Below, piece after piece: positions 1 to 10,100 of a DNA stretch of 64,000 bases. Source of the stretch: Neodiprion pinetum (lineage: Eukaryota; Arthropoda; Insecta; Hymenoptera; Diprionidae); NCBI RefSeq assembly GCF_021155775.2, contig NC_060232.1, positions 19,227,922 to 19,291,921 of the forward strand, in the 5' to 3' direction. Each line of letters starts with the position of its first letter. Position 1 is the stretch's first letter. Made by a program: the position numbers and the translations under genes. The notes beneath the pieces were generated by a model. That model saw nothing but the letters and a program-made list of their open reading frames with translations, had not been told where the DNA came from and ran no database searches.

Positions 1-66
1 GCTGCAGTAGTATACATTCAGAGCCAAGGATCTGCAGTGTTGGGTTACTTTCGCTCTAGGAATGCA
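1..66 (+). repeat. P1 end-inner repeat, left copy
   Basis: This stretch begins inside a repeat. It reads nearly the same as 42,243-42,309 in P3 and appears inverted at the right end of P1 (about 11,040-11,107). It holds the shared block GTGTTGGGTTACT. In P3 the homologous block lies directly inside the 2.4-kb terminal inverted repeat, so the true left end of P1 is probably well to the left of base 1. Confidence 0.75.
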
Positions 67-278
67 AAACATAACTCGGTTTGAGTACAGCTCGGTCAAG
101 GATGGAGAGCAAGGTTGAATCTTACATAAGCTTCGTATTGAAAAAAATTCTCTCTTACGAGCTAAGGTGAAAGTGAAGGTGTGAAATTATTTCATGAATA
201 TTCTTTCAAAAACAGTTTTATTGAGTACAATTTTTAGGATACAGTTGACAGTCACTTCACAATGATAGTACAATAATT

Positions 279-875
279 CTATTTAACAGTATCATAACCA
301 GGATGATATATTCGCCAGGAATTCGGGACCGTTCTTGTAGACGCTTCTACGCAGTGACACAAATCGTACACCCTCGCCATCCGAACAGTACGATGATTTC
401 GTAGCCAATTTTGAAGTATCGAAACGTTTTGTGCTGCACAGATTGCGTTGGGTATCGTATGAACGTCGCATCTTAGAGATACAGCTGAAGTTTTTTGCAA
501 GGTTTGAAGCGACGTACAGTCGAAGTCCAGCATATCGATGATTTGAACTTTCGCGACAATTTTAAGCAACCAATCTCGTTTTTCTCCTCTTTCAACGTAC
601 ACGGTTTCAGCTTTGCACAGCCCGTCTTCAATGGTCCACTCAACTTCCTCGAACGGTATTGTTCCACAGCTCCAAGGTAAACCCTGAAAATCGCGTTCTA
701 ACCAAGAATTTTGGATTTTGTATTTAACGTCCAGACAATCCCATTCGTAAGGTGGCTTGAAGAAAAACATTGATGGAGATGCTTCCGAGTAGATTGAAAT
801 TATAGCAAATTCTTTCAATGTGAAGGTATTGCTGAAAGGTCTATGAAATCCGTGTGTGTCAACGATAAGCTCCAT
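279..875 (-). CDS. Conserved Polinton protein of unknown function (198 aa)
   Basis: This open frame of 198 aa starts MELIVDTHGF. Degenerate copies occur at the same place in P2 (37,250-37,817) and P3 (42,496-43,118), so it is a core gene of this family. Visible features are an aromatic-rich N-terminal half (FKPPYEW, SWLERDF) and a C-terminal half with spaced Cys/His residues (DFDCTSL, LRCDVHTIPNAICAAQNV), which could bind metal. No known fold or motif was recognised. It is the outermost gene next to the capsid genes, transcribed in the same direction as them, so a late or virion role is plausible but unproven. Confidence 0.65.
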   Translation of the reverse strand: MELIVDTHGFHRPFSNTFTLKEFAIISIYSEASPSMFFFKPPYEWDCLDVKYKIQNSWLERDFQGLPWSCGTIPFEEVEWTIEDGLCKAETVYVERGEKRDWLLKIVAKVQIIDMLDFDCTSLQTLQKTSAVSLRCDVHTIPNAICAAQNVSILQNWLRNHRTVRMARVYDLCHCVEASTRTVPNSWRIYHPGYDTVK

Positions 876-912
876 CTTCTAACTGTGCGAGATGGTAAAA
901 ACGGGTCAGCTT

Positions 913-2030
913 TTATACCAACTTTTTGACCCCACCACTGAGCGGGTTGTATTCGACGATACGATCGTGAACAATCAAGCAGTACGCCGATGTTTCAGCG
1001 GGAAAGTTGGCTTTGGCTTCAAATTCAAGACGGATGTCGACAGGTCCGTACTTCAAAGATTCGTTTTGTTTTGAACAGTCTATAACGAATAAGGGGACGT
1101 CTCGATGGAATTCACTCTTAGTCAGCAACGGCTCGAGGTTCTTGTCGTAGGAGGTAACTTGAAAGTTTGCGTACATCTCGTACAGGAGCGCGTACGACTC
1201 ATGTTGAGGTTCAGGTTGTCGTACGGATAAGATTAAGAGTTTAGAAATGGCTTGACGTCCGTGATATTGCAATGATCGAAATGACTTGCGTTCTTGCCGG
1301 TCTTGTTCTTTCTACTTGTTCGGAAACCCAAAATGACGTAACAAGGTTTTTCAAGCTGAGTGGAAGTTTTCACAGTCCAAACGTGTTTTGATGTTGTGGG
1401 AAGTAAGACATATTTGTACAATTCCCAACTGCGGAAGCTCATCGAAATAGGCGGATCTCTCTGAATGAAATTTAGTAGGTCAACTTTTTTCTGATCCGCG
1501 AGTTTGAAATACGGTATGAGCCATTCCACTGCATTGATCGTGATTTTGAATTCCTCCTCTTGAGTCTGCACGATAGCGTTGACGTCAGTTTTTGATCTCT
1601 TCAAAATTAACTCATGTTTAGCGTTGACAACGATCTTGCGGTAGTCTTCAGCGAAACCCAATATCATGCTGAGCGGTATCAGTACGTCAAAATTACCCTC
1701 GTCATCGGTTGGTTTTTTCTTCTCTATTACATCAAGCCATCCAGCGTTCTCCATCAGCCAAGTCTGACCAGGGTGCAGGGAAGCGTAACCCTTCATGAGA
1801 CTTATCAAGCCAACGTTCGTGCTCCTATCAATCTCAACTGCATTAATTTCGTAGCGAATTTCTTCAAACAGATGACAGATGGCGTTGTTTACGAGCTGTG
1901 TGTTCACAGTTGCTGTACCATCAGGTTTGAGGAGTCGTCCATGGATATGGACCGAACTTTTGCTGGGTAATATGCATGCCGACTTACTGATATACCTACT
2001 CTTAGATAGTCTGTTATATACAATTTCCAT
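913..2030 (-). pseudogene. Major capsid protein, double jelly-roll type, frameshifted
   Basis: Two overlapping minus-strand frames (1233-2030, then 913-1272) together cover most of a Polinton major capsid protein. The first part contains NNAICHLFEEIRYE and GYASLHPGQTWLMENAGW. The second contains FVIDCSKQNESLK and ends YNPLSGGVKKLV. The same order of blocks is seen in P2 (35,951-37,268). The break lies near 1,250. The N-terminus is also short: P2 has about 45 residues before the matching ILPSKSSVHIHG block. Assignment to the double jelly-roll capsid family rests on recalled family resemblance and on position next to the penton gene. The product would form the virion shell, but this copy cannot make a full one. 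Confidence 0.75.
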
Positions 2031-2033
2031 CGT

Positions 2034-2720
2034 TTATTGCGATTTGATATGTAGTCTCACAGTAATAACTTCTCCACGAAAATTAACCAGGTCTCCGTCT
2101 TGATTCACTAACCGGAGCTGAACGTGATCTATGGTCCTGGCGGTGATCGGAAGGTAAATGACGTGCGACGGTACTTCCACGATCTTGTATCCTGGTGGGA
2201 CGGTCGGGAAAAACTCGTGAATAGTGTGTACTTTGTGTGCATTGACGTAGGCGCCCGTTGTAATGCTAGACTCGACTCGTAACGCGTTGACCTTGAGTAT
2301 AGTTACAGGCACGTCTGATTCGTGAGTTTTATCAACCTCCAATACACGTGGTGTGAATCCCAAAAGTTGAGCAATGGAATCATTCGGCTTAAAGTTAATC
2401 GTGTGGTTGCATGTGATTTCGCTGCGTAATGTGTTATTGTTGGGTTTGCTAGCGAGCCTGATATCTGTTTTTGTAAGCACGTTTTGAAGATACTTCTCTA
2501 TGTCCTCGATCTCGTAGCTGCCGGTAGGTATGGTGATCGCTTTATCAGCTACGTAAATTTTATTATGACCAACATCAACGTTGGGAATCGAATTGAAGGT
2601 TAACAATTCTACCAAGCCAAGAGCATAACTTTTATCACGAGCAAGTTCGATCGGTGGAAAATATTGTGCCTCGAGAATCGAAGAGGTTCCCGAAATCGTT
2701 ACCGTTAACGAATCATCCAT
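2034..2720 (-). CDS. Penton / minor capsid protein (single jelly-roll), intact
   Basis: This open frame of 228 aa starts MDDSLTVTISGTSSILEAQ and ends VRLHIKSQ. It sits 3 bp from the capsid frame and just downstream of the protease, the usual place for a Polinton minor capsid protein. The hydrophobic, beta-rich sequence (YFPPIELARD, YKIVEVPSHVIYLPI) fits a jelly-roll. A degenerate copy lies at 35,103-35,788 in P2; P3 has lost it by deletion. In viruses of this lineage the penton fills the five-fold vertices. The assignment is by position and recalled similarity; no catalytic motif exists to confirm it. Confidence 0.7.
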   Translation of the reverse strand: MDDSLTVTISGTSSILEAQYFPPIELARDKSYALGLVELLTFNSIPNVDVGHNKIYVADKAITIPTGSYEIEDIEKYLQNVLTKTDIRLASKPNNNTLRSEITCNHTINFKPNDSIAQLLGFTPRVLEVDKTHESDVPVTILKVNALRVESSITTGAYVNAHKVHTIHEFFPTVPPGYKIVEVPSHVIYLPITARTIDHVQLRLVNQDGDLVNFRGEVITVRLHIKSQ

Positions 2721-2750
2721 GACTGCGAGTGGTAGACTGACTTTGATGAA

Positions 2751-3181
2751 TCACGCACCATGTTTATATAGCTCACCACTTAGAAATTTCAGACACAAGT
2801 GTCCGCATTCACATGCATCATAATCCTGGTACCTTTCATGATTGTATTTAACACTACCAACGCCAAGGTATTTTATGAGGTCTGAGGGTGGTTAAAGGTT
2901 GCCGTAACTATCAATGTAATCAATATTGTTGTCGCGTTTCTTGTATGCAACCCAGTGTGTTTCCGGGGACCGTCTTTGTTTTCAAGGTTGATTATAGCTG
3001 ACTCGTTTTTTCGTGGGCCATTTTCGGGCATTTCGCTTCGCATGAAAACACCGCGTAAACGCGGAACCTTAAAGATTTTTGCATATTTCAACAAGTCCCA
3101 ATCAGTCAACGCTCGACTTGGTAGCACTGCATCTAGTTTTTTGAAAGATGGAGACCAAGACCTGTTTTGTACGGAAGCCAT
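2751..3181 (-). pseudogene. Adenain-like cysteine protease, one frameshift
   Basis: The minus-strand frame 3181-2873 begins MASVQNRSW and contains the substrate-cleft region (FMRSEMPENGP). A frameshift at the catalytic-His segment follows (near 2,950). The rest continues in another frame to a stop at 2751 and shows the hallmark Gln...Cys block (RYQDYDACECGHLCLKFL). The His, Gln and Cys of an adenovirus-type (C5/ULP1-like) maturation protease are therefore all visible, split between frames. Its start overlaps the PLA2 gene by 80 bp. The copy in P2 (34,640-35,057) follows the PLA2 module in the same way. Its role would be cleavage of capsid precursors. Confidence 0.75.
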
Positions 3182-3929
3182 GTTTCATATGAAGCCCTTT
3201 GCCCAACGCGATAGCTTCCATAGTATTGTTGTGTCGTTTGCTCTCTCCCAGTTCTCGTCTAGCAGCACTTGCATCGTCCACAGCTTTTGCTATACCTGCC
3301 GCACCACCGGCTAACGCGCCTGTAGCACCAAGTCCAGCGAAAATAGGAATCAGAAACGGTAGAAAACCACCGACTTTTGAAGGTACTGGTGGGACGCGAG
3401 GTGTTTGCACTTTACATTTACCACCCGCTTTTTTAACGGCGTTCTCAGCTCCCTTCAGCGCAGATTCGATAGCTACTTTCTCATCGTTGCTTGGAACCAT
3501 AGAACGTTTTGCAGCATTTATAATTTTTCTCAGGGTCACATTTTTTGACTTTCGTATTCCCATTCCGAGTTTTGATTTTACTTTCATTGTGTTAGCTATT
3601 GCCCAAACGGCTGCCTTCTCATCCAAATTTGCGTCCTTTGCGGGAACCCGTTTCCAAGTTTTCTCAGTCAACAACCTATCAGCCTCGTTTATAACTTCAA
3701 GATTTTCACGATTCTGCGAATAAACAATGTCGTGGTCCTTGCAATCTGCGTCGTGAAGATTAATTCCCGGATCACCCCGCGCGAGTCGCTTTGTTAATTT
3801 TGTACCAGACCCACAGTACTGATAACCAGGTACATGCAATTCGACTGGAAGGCTGTTGATGATTTTCTTTACCAGACCCTTGCCACGATGTTGCTGCATG
3901 CTGCTTCGTTTATCTCTGTACGCGATCAT
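3102..3929 (-). CDS. Parvoviral-type phospholipase A2 / membrane-active minor capsid protein
   Basis: This 275-aa frame is read from ATG at 3929. Residues about 30-80 show the calcium loop (GYQYCGSGTKL) and the catalytic His-Asp (CKDHDIVYS) of the short PLA2 domain found in parvovirus VP1 and in some Polintons. A basic stretch and a Gly/Ala-rich hydrophobic segment (FLPFLIPIFAGLGATGALAG) follow, which could insert in membranes. The last about 30 residues look shifted out of frame relative to the P2 copy, so the true protein may once have run on into the protease. Expected role: breaching endosomal membrane during entry of a particle. It is divergently transcribed from the ATPase. Confidence 0.75.
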   Translation of the reverse strand: MIAYRDKRSSMQQHRGKGLVKKIINSLPVELHVPGYQYCGSGTKLTKRLARGDPGINLHDADCKDHDIVYSQNRENLEVINEADRLLTEKTWKRVPAKDANLDEKAAVWAIANTMKVKSKLGMGIRKSKNVTLRKIINAAKRSMVPSNDEKVAIESALKGAENAVKKAGGKCKVQTPRVPPVPSKVGGFLPFLIPIFAGLGATGALAGGAAGIAKAVDDASAARRELGESKRHNNTMEAIALGKGLHMKHGFRTKQVLVSIFQKTRCSATKSSVD

Positions 3930-3937
3930 GTTCGTGC

Positions 3938-3992
3938 GTTGACTGAAGAAAAGTGCCTCAAAACGGGGTATTTATAGCAAATCCGATCAGTC
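3938..3992. promoter_or_regulatory. Shared TATA element between PLA2 and ATPase genes
   Basis: Only 63 bp separate the two divergent start codons (3929 and 3993). The gap holds TATTTATAG (3969-3977), which reads CTATAAATA on the minus strand. An arthropod-type initiator TTCAGTC lies about 30 bp downstream on the minus strand (3941-3947), and another (TCAGTC, 3987-3992) abuts the ATPase start on the plus strand. The minus-strand spacing is canonical; the plus-strand spacing (about 20 bp) is short. This is a prediction from motifs only. Confidence 0.45.
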
Positions 3993-4706
3993 ATGTCCGA
4001 GATGCGGTTTAAGGAACAACCTACTAAGCTTCCCGTGATGAATTTTGACAAACTTTCAGACCAAAATGTCAAAAGGCACAGACGGCACGGTGAATTACTC
4101 CCGAATAGTGTACGTGCAATATTCTGTGGACCGTCGAATTGTGGTAAAACTAATGCGTTGCTCACACTTATAACCCATCCCAACGGACTCAGATTTGATG
4201 ATATCTACATCTACTCGAAATCTCTCAACCAACCTAAATACCAATTGTTGAAGCAATTGTTGGACCATGTTGAGAATACGGAGTATTTTGCGTTTACCGA
4301 GCGTGAGCTAGTGATTACACCGGAAGAAGCACTGCCCAACTCAATAATCATATTTGACGATGTAGCGTGCGAGAAGCAGGACAATATTAGAGCCTACTTT
4401 TGCATGGGTAGACATCACGACGTTGACTGTTTCTATCTCTGTCAGACGTACGCGCGTATTCCCAAACATCTCGTGCGCGACAACGTAAACTTACTCGTGT
4501 TATTCAAACAAGACGATATGAACCTGAGACACGTATACAACGACCATGTGAACACCGATATGTCTTACACAGAGTTTAAAAGTGTGTGCGCTGTATGCTG
4601 GAATGGCGGGAAGTACGGGTTTCTGGTGATCGACAAAGACAGTGAGCTCACCGAAGGACGGTACAGGAGGGGATTCGATTCTTTTGTGAGCCTGGAAAAG
4701 GAATAA
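3993..4706 (+). CDS. Genome-packaging ATPase (A32/FtsK-HerA type), intact
   Basis: This open frame of 237 aa starts MSEMRFKEQP. The Walker A motif is at about residues 46-53 (GPSNCGKT) and a Walker B strand ends in SIIIFDDVACE near residue 125. A conserved FCMGRHHD...FYLCQTYARIPK block follows, where the arginine/sensor region is expected. This is the family that pumps DNA into Polinton, adintovirus-like and poxvirus-type capsids. Length and motifs look complete. Degenerate copies are at 33,285-33,960 (P2) and 47,599-47,880 plus 53,015-53,045 (P3). It is probably expressed from the divergent promoter shared with the PLA2 gene. Confidence 0.9.
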   Translation: MSEMRFKEQPTKLPVMNFDKLSDQNVKRHRRHGELLPNSVRAIFCGPSNCGKTNALLTLITHPNGLRFDDIYIYSKSLNQPKYQLLKQLLDHVENTEYFAFTERELVITPEEALPNSIIIFDDVACEKQDNIRAYFCMGRHHDVDCFYLCQTYARIPKHLVRDNVNLLVLFKQDDMNLRHVYNDHVNTDMSYTEFKSVCAVCWNGGKYGFLVIDKDSELTEGRYRRGFDSFVSLEKE

Positions 4707-4762
4707 AATCTAACGTTTTCGAGCGAGAGACGCAGTAGCGTTGCAGACTCAGATGCGTCAAC

Positions 4763-5662
4763 ATGCAGAGCTCTGAAATTTCCAAGCAAAAGGATGTCCT
4801 ACATCAGATCGCTCAAGCAAGTGCTGCGATCCGTCGAAAACACAGATTGCTCAGGTTGGGCAAGGAATCTACAACTCAGAAATTGAGTGACGTTTTCAAA
4901 CCAGTAGTGACTCCGTTGCAAGAACTGGTAAATGTTACAAAAGATACGAAACCTGTAAAACAAGAGGTGGAAGAAATTAAAGAAGAAATAAAACAGATGA
5001 AAAATGAAACGAAAAATGAAACTGTCTCGGGAATGGACGACTCCTTTGCTTCGGCAGGAGATGAAACAATCGTAGAAACACCGGTCGAGAAAATCGAGGA
5101 TGAGTATTTCGCACTGATGAGAGATGCTCAGACAAAAGGTGAATTGGACAACGTGTACGGTGTACGCAACCTCTCAAGCGGACTAATGATTGGTGATTCG
5201 TTGATATCTTTTGAGAGTCACTACATTCGTATTGGCGATACGCTTTACCCGGAAACGAAGGGTTTGCTGGAACTTTTGTTCAAAAAGAAGCCTAACGGAT
5301 CTTCTGTGAGCGCCGGAGATCGGGGAAATTTTAAAAACATGATCCTCGCAACGAACGCGCATAAAAAGTATTACCCATTCGATGCGGCTGTTCAAAACGA
5401 TAACAGTGACAAATTCAAAAACGTCATTGCCGAATTAATGGATTATTCCCCATAACCTCGCCGAAATGGTAAGGGTCTACTTCCGCAAGCTATGATTACT
5501 CGACGAGGTGTTGAAACGGAATACGTTTTCTGGGATGATCCAAACTAGTTGGTGGAGCGTCTTCGTTTACTCCTGGCATCTCAGGCAGCGGGAAATCCAA
5601 GTCAAAATAACGAAATAATCTCCATTATCGAAGAGCTATGCAAAGCAGGAATCATTTATTAG
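4763..5662 (+). pseudogene. DUF8207-like Polinton protein, frameshift and stop near C-terminus
   Basis: The frame 4763-5455 (230 aa) starts MQSSEISKQKDV. It has a charged, coiled-coil-prone N-terminal half (KQEVEEIKEEIKQMKNE) and a conserved domain (DNVYGVRNLSSGLMIGDS, LLELLFKKKP). Homologous sequence continues in another frame to 5662 (VERLRLLLASQ, IEELCKAGIIY), interrupted by a frameshift near 5450 and a stop near 5550. Copies at 46,622-47,541 (P3) and 29,633-30,500 (P2) confirm the longer product of about 300 aa. The family name DUF8207 is from memory and unchecked. Function is unknown. It lies between ATPase and fibre-like genes, so a morphogenesis role is the simplest guess. Confidence 0.7.
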
Positions 5663-5695
5663 GCAGCTCCCATCGTTTTTGCATTCATTACCGAG

Positions 5696-6097
5696 ATGAG
5701 TGTCGACGTGTTTGGACGGCATCTGGATAAAAACACGGCCGCGAGCGCTTGCGGTCTTCCGGGTGTCGGATTTGAAATAACAGCGGACGGGCATTACGAT
5801 ATACGGAACAAGAGACTGTGCAATGTCGCAGATCCCGCAGAGCCGAACAATGCTGTGACTTTGAAAATCTTGAGACGAAAATTCAACGTGCTGCAAAAAC
5901 AAATCGACAACCTCGATCAAATGATCAAAGCTTTAGAGCTCACCACGGAAAAAGCCTTGGATACCTTTTACACAGACTTGAAAACAGGCAGAGACCCGTC
6001 GATCCGAAACGCTGATAACATTTCTCAATTGGACACCCGACTAAGAGCGTTGGAATATGAACGAGGAAAAGCAAGCACTGGTGATGGAACTGCATAA
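5696..6097 (+). CDS. Fibre-like coiled-coil protein (133 aa)
   Basis: This open frame starts MSVDVFGRHLDKNT. A collagen-like/turn motif (GLPGVGFEITADG) leads to a conserved NKRLCNVADPAEPNNAVTL block and then a heptad-rich segment (LRRKFNVLQKQIDNLDQMIKAL) expected to form a coiled coil. The layout (short N-terminal anchor, G-rich hinge, helical stalk) resembles trimeric fibre or tail-fibre anchors, but no receptor-binding head is seen, so the role is inferred. Its 3' end overlaps the integrase frame. Homologues: 46,187-46,588 (P3, open) and 24,406-24,729 plus 29,561-29,759 (P2, split by an insertion). Confidence 0.6.
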   Translation: MSVDVFGRHLDKNTAASACGLPGVGFEITADGHYDIRNKRLCNVADPAEPNNAVTLKILRRKFNVLQKQIDNLDQMIKALELTTEKALDTFYTDLKTGRDPSIRNADNISQLDTRLRALEYERGKASTGDGTA

Positions 6098-6998
6098 GCC
6101 TGCACGCCGGAATTACCCGCGTCGACGTGGAGACGTGCGCTGCATCGACGAGACCTGGCAGGCGGATCTTGTTGATACGACGTCATTCGCTGGACAAAAC
6201 AAAGGCTACAAGTACATGCTTACAGTCATTGATATTTTTTCAAAGTATGCGTGGGCTGTACCGATGAAGAGCAAGTCTGGAGATGATGTTACGAAGGCAA
6301 TGGAATCTGTGCTTGTTCAAGGACGGGTGCCCAAAAATTTACACGTCGACAGAGAAACGGAATTTTACAACTCGAAATTTGAATCGCTTATTACACGTTA
6401 CGGAATCAGACTTTACTCCACGTACAGTAATTTGAAGGCTTCGATTTGTGAACGTTTCGATCGGACGCTAAGAGGTAAAATGTGAAAACGCTTCAGCATG
6501 CAAGGAAGCTACAAGTGGCTCGATATCTTATCTGATTCTGTTTCGGCTTACAACAACGCCAAACACCAAACCATACGAATGAAATCGTCGGATGTCACCA
6601 TCGCAAACGAGAGGCTGTTATTACGTCAGGCGTACGGAGGGCTTCGAGCGATACCTACCATATTGACAAAATTCAAATCCGGCAACAAAGTTCGGATCAG
6701 CAAATTCAAAAATGTCTTCGAGGAAGGTTACACTCCCAATTGGACGATTGAAATATTCACGATGAGTCGAGTGGAAAATACTCATCCTGTGACGTACAAG
6801 CGCAAAGACTACCGAGATCAACCGATCGCTGATGGTTTCTACGAACAAGAGCTCCTCAAGGTTAAACATCCGGATATCTATCTGGTGGAGAAGGTGCTCA
6901 AGAAGCATGGAAGAAAAATATACGTTAAATGGTTAGGTTCTGACAATACACACAACAGTTGGATAACCGAATCGGATATGCAACATTTGAATAAATGA
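6084..6998 (+). pseudogene. Retroviral-type integrase with chromodomain, one stop
   Basis: The frame begins near ATG 6084 (MELHKPARRN). It contains the rve core: first Asp in ETWQADLVD, second Asp in LHVDRETEF, Glu in KASICERFDRTL. A TGA at 6483-6485 interrupts it and the rest continues from 6498. The C-terminal part is an SH3-like segment and a chromodomain (IYLVEKVLKKHGRKIYVKWLG...SWITESDM). The residues after the second Asp (RETEF) differ from the usual D-x-G-x-E-F pattern. Polinton integrases of this kind insert the element and create 6-bp target duplications, as seen around P3. Chromodomains can bias targeting to heterochromatin. This copy looks dead. Confidence 0.85.
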
Positions 6999-7184
6999 AT
7001 TTTTTGTAAAAACGTATGTGCCTCTTTATTTTATACCCGACACAAAACAAGTATGCATCTTCATTTTTTAGACAATCGACAGACATATGCATCGTTGTAC
7101 AATTTTTTATATTTCGGAGCGTTCTCATTCACCATCCTACATAATAATATTTTGTACATGATGGTACAGTTATAAATTACAAAG

Positions 7185-10100
7185 CTAAGGTGTAGGCTTG
7201 TAACCCCACCGAAGCGTGTCGGTTGTGTTTTGAAACACGATCCGCTTGTCGTCATTCCAGCTCAGTGCCACTTTCTGCTGTTCTACGGTGTATACCTCAT
7301 GTTTCCGACTTCATATCAAATGCTGATTTGTACACAAATTTTTCACGGTTCAAAACACATTCCAATAATCGTTGAAAGTTATTTTTCTCAACGCTGATCC
7401 TTTGACACCTTTGGCACGTTTATTGTCTTTTTCATCTCCCAAGACTAGGAATGCGTACAATTTAGCTCTTAATCCTACAAATTCCAGCATTATTTCACCG
7501 TTATTCTCATCTTTCATCAAGCCGAGAACTTTTTTGTTCGCTAGAGGCATTTCATAAACGTTGTCAAGCGGATAATCAGACGTATCGAATTTATGCAAGT
7601 CCTCCTTCATATGTTTGCATATGTCGGGGACGGTAAAATTGTAAATCAAACGGTCGGTATCCATATACATGAATTTTGGTCCGGTGTCAAATTTCCGTTT
7701 AATATATTTATAATGAAAATCGTTGATATATGTTTTGGCAAGATCCATGATGGAGAAACCTGCATACAATGGTTTATTCAACTTGACTTTCGTCTCACTC
7801 ATTATTCGACGATAGTTATTTCTTTGTCGAAAACGGTGCAGCTGTGAAAATTGGGTTTGGCTATAGTAGCTCTGGCACCGTATCTTCCATCCCATTTCGT
7901 GATCAGCCTAACATCTCTATACTTCCTGAAATTTTCCATTGTTTTGCCAAAAACTGCGTTGTTCATCAGTTTGTACAAATTCTTCTTGAATACATTGTGC
8001 GATTTTTTGCGCAAATCGGTATTCAAATCAATGTGTTTTTTAGCCACGGGGTTTGTCTGAATTTGAGAACTCTGTGAATCTTGAGTAATTTTAAGCCTAA
8101 TTGTACGCATCGTTTCAAAACGCTATAGTGAACAACGTAGTTTTTCTTGGAAAGTAGCGTGGGCGTCAATTTCGGTTGCTTACTATTCGAGATCGGAGGT
8201 ATATAGTGCTTGGGACACAATGGTCAATCCTTATGAATTTCATGCAGTTCCTCAGGATATTCCAAATCCATCTCCAGTATGTAACCAAACTCAGCATCGT
8301 CCGAGATGGTAAGGACGTCGCATTGTCCGAAGTCTGATAACCATTCGAAGGAACTGTATGGCAGAGTAAAGCTCATAGCAGCACCGTACAAATTATTGAC
8401 GTTAAAGTGCATGAGATAAGATTCTTCGACCTCAGGATCAAATGCCTCCCCCATGTACCTGTTGTTAGCCTTTGCGTATCTGTTCGAGCACTGTGACACA
8501 CCACCACGGATACCTTTTTCGATAAACATAACCATGTCTATGTCGGTGAGAAGCTCGAGCTCGATGTCGGTACACTTTGACATCTCATCAAACGACAGAC
8601 CGGGCGCGGTGTAATAATGTAACGGGTCCAGGTTGTACGTTGTCCAACAGCTCTGTCGAAAGTTTTGAAAAACGTCGGCTAGTAAAAACACGTCCGTCTG
8701 TAAATACAAGTCCGAATACTCTCCCAAAGTTTGAACGTTGAAAGTTGACAAAACTTTACATACATGTACATAGTCGTCGACTGATATATCCCGATCATTT
8801 AATTTTGAGTAAAATTGTTGTTTGGATGGTAGCCGTCTCTCCTCGAGCTTCTCCCAACCGTCTATGTATTCGTACGGGAACACTCCTTTTCTGGTCAATA
8901 ACTGAAATTTATCTGAGCTACGATAAAATTTCCGCTGATTGATTTTTGATCATCACCGAGATACGTTGCTAATTTCTCAAGACTACTGGGCATGAAACGG
9001 TACGAATCTACGAATCTAAACTTTATATCTGTCCTCTTGACATATTTTGTAAGGGAAATGTACTTTTCTTTTTTTACGGGTAGAAGTTCAACTGTTCTCT
9101 CGACCGATGTAGCCAGTGCTTTGATCAGAAAATGTGAATCGTAACCCGACAGGTTGTGGAATATTACTGGGATGGTGTGCGAATTTTGGTAATTTAGATT
9201 GCAACCTCAATGAGCAGCACCACGGTACTTTCCTGTGAAATGGCAGTAATTACGATGTTTCACGTCTATTAGTGTAAACGGTTTTTCACAAATGTGACAC
9301 ATTGTTGTTAAATGAAATCCGTTGATTTGATTGAAATTGAGCGGTTCCATCGGTATAACAGTTTTGAAATAAACTTCTAACGAATGTGCCAATTCTGCTT
9401 ACTCATTCACAAACCATTGAATGCAAGTCTCTCCACGATTAATTTCAAATTTTGAAATTGAATCGTCAAACGCACAATGTAGATAGTAAGCTATACTATA
9501 CGGAAGATGCTTCTGATAAATTGTTCTTGTACCCATCTTTTTGAGCGTAGGTTCCAGTAAACATTCGAGATCCGCCTAAATGCAGAATGGAACGGTTTCT
9601 TTGTGCTTGAAATTTTTGAATTTCAGTATTTTTTCCTCATCTGTAGGTAGAATAACTTTGGTTTTGTTTAAATTCATGCAATCAGCTCGGTGCTTCAACA
9701 AACATCTTTCGAAATTAAAATTAGACAGACACCTATCGCACAACCAAGTACGACATTTATGCTTAGAAATTTGAGATCTTGTTAATCGAGACAGATTTCG
9801 AATACAAGTGAAATGAAAGATTCTATTTTTTTCATAATTTTCCATATCTATATCATCATCGTCATCGTCAGGGATTTCAGTTTCGATCGCCAAAAGATGA
9901 ATTACAGGTTTATCAGACTCATTCTGACTCAGGTGAATCGGTACTATTTCACTTTTTTTCCGATCACCTTGGCCTATACCATGAACGTTAATTGAAAGGC
10001 CGTTAAGCTTCTCAAATTTTGAAATGGTGTTTTTGTCTAGAGACATAGGAAACTTTATACCATCATACCGTAGCACTGAGCTGAAATGCGGGTACGAGCT

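Noticed and set aside
3102..3929. An endogenous parvovirus, suggested by the PLA2 motif
   Set aside because: No parvoviral Rep or capsid is nearby; the neighbours are Polinton genes in the family order, and the same gene recurs in P2 in the same context.
6084..6998. A retrovirus or gypsy integrase
   Set aside because: The gene is flanked by ATPase-side Polinton genes and PolB, with no LTR, gag or RT; the layout repeats in P2 and P3.
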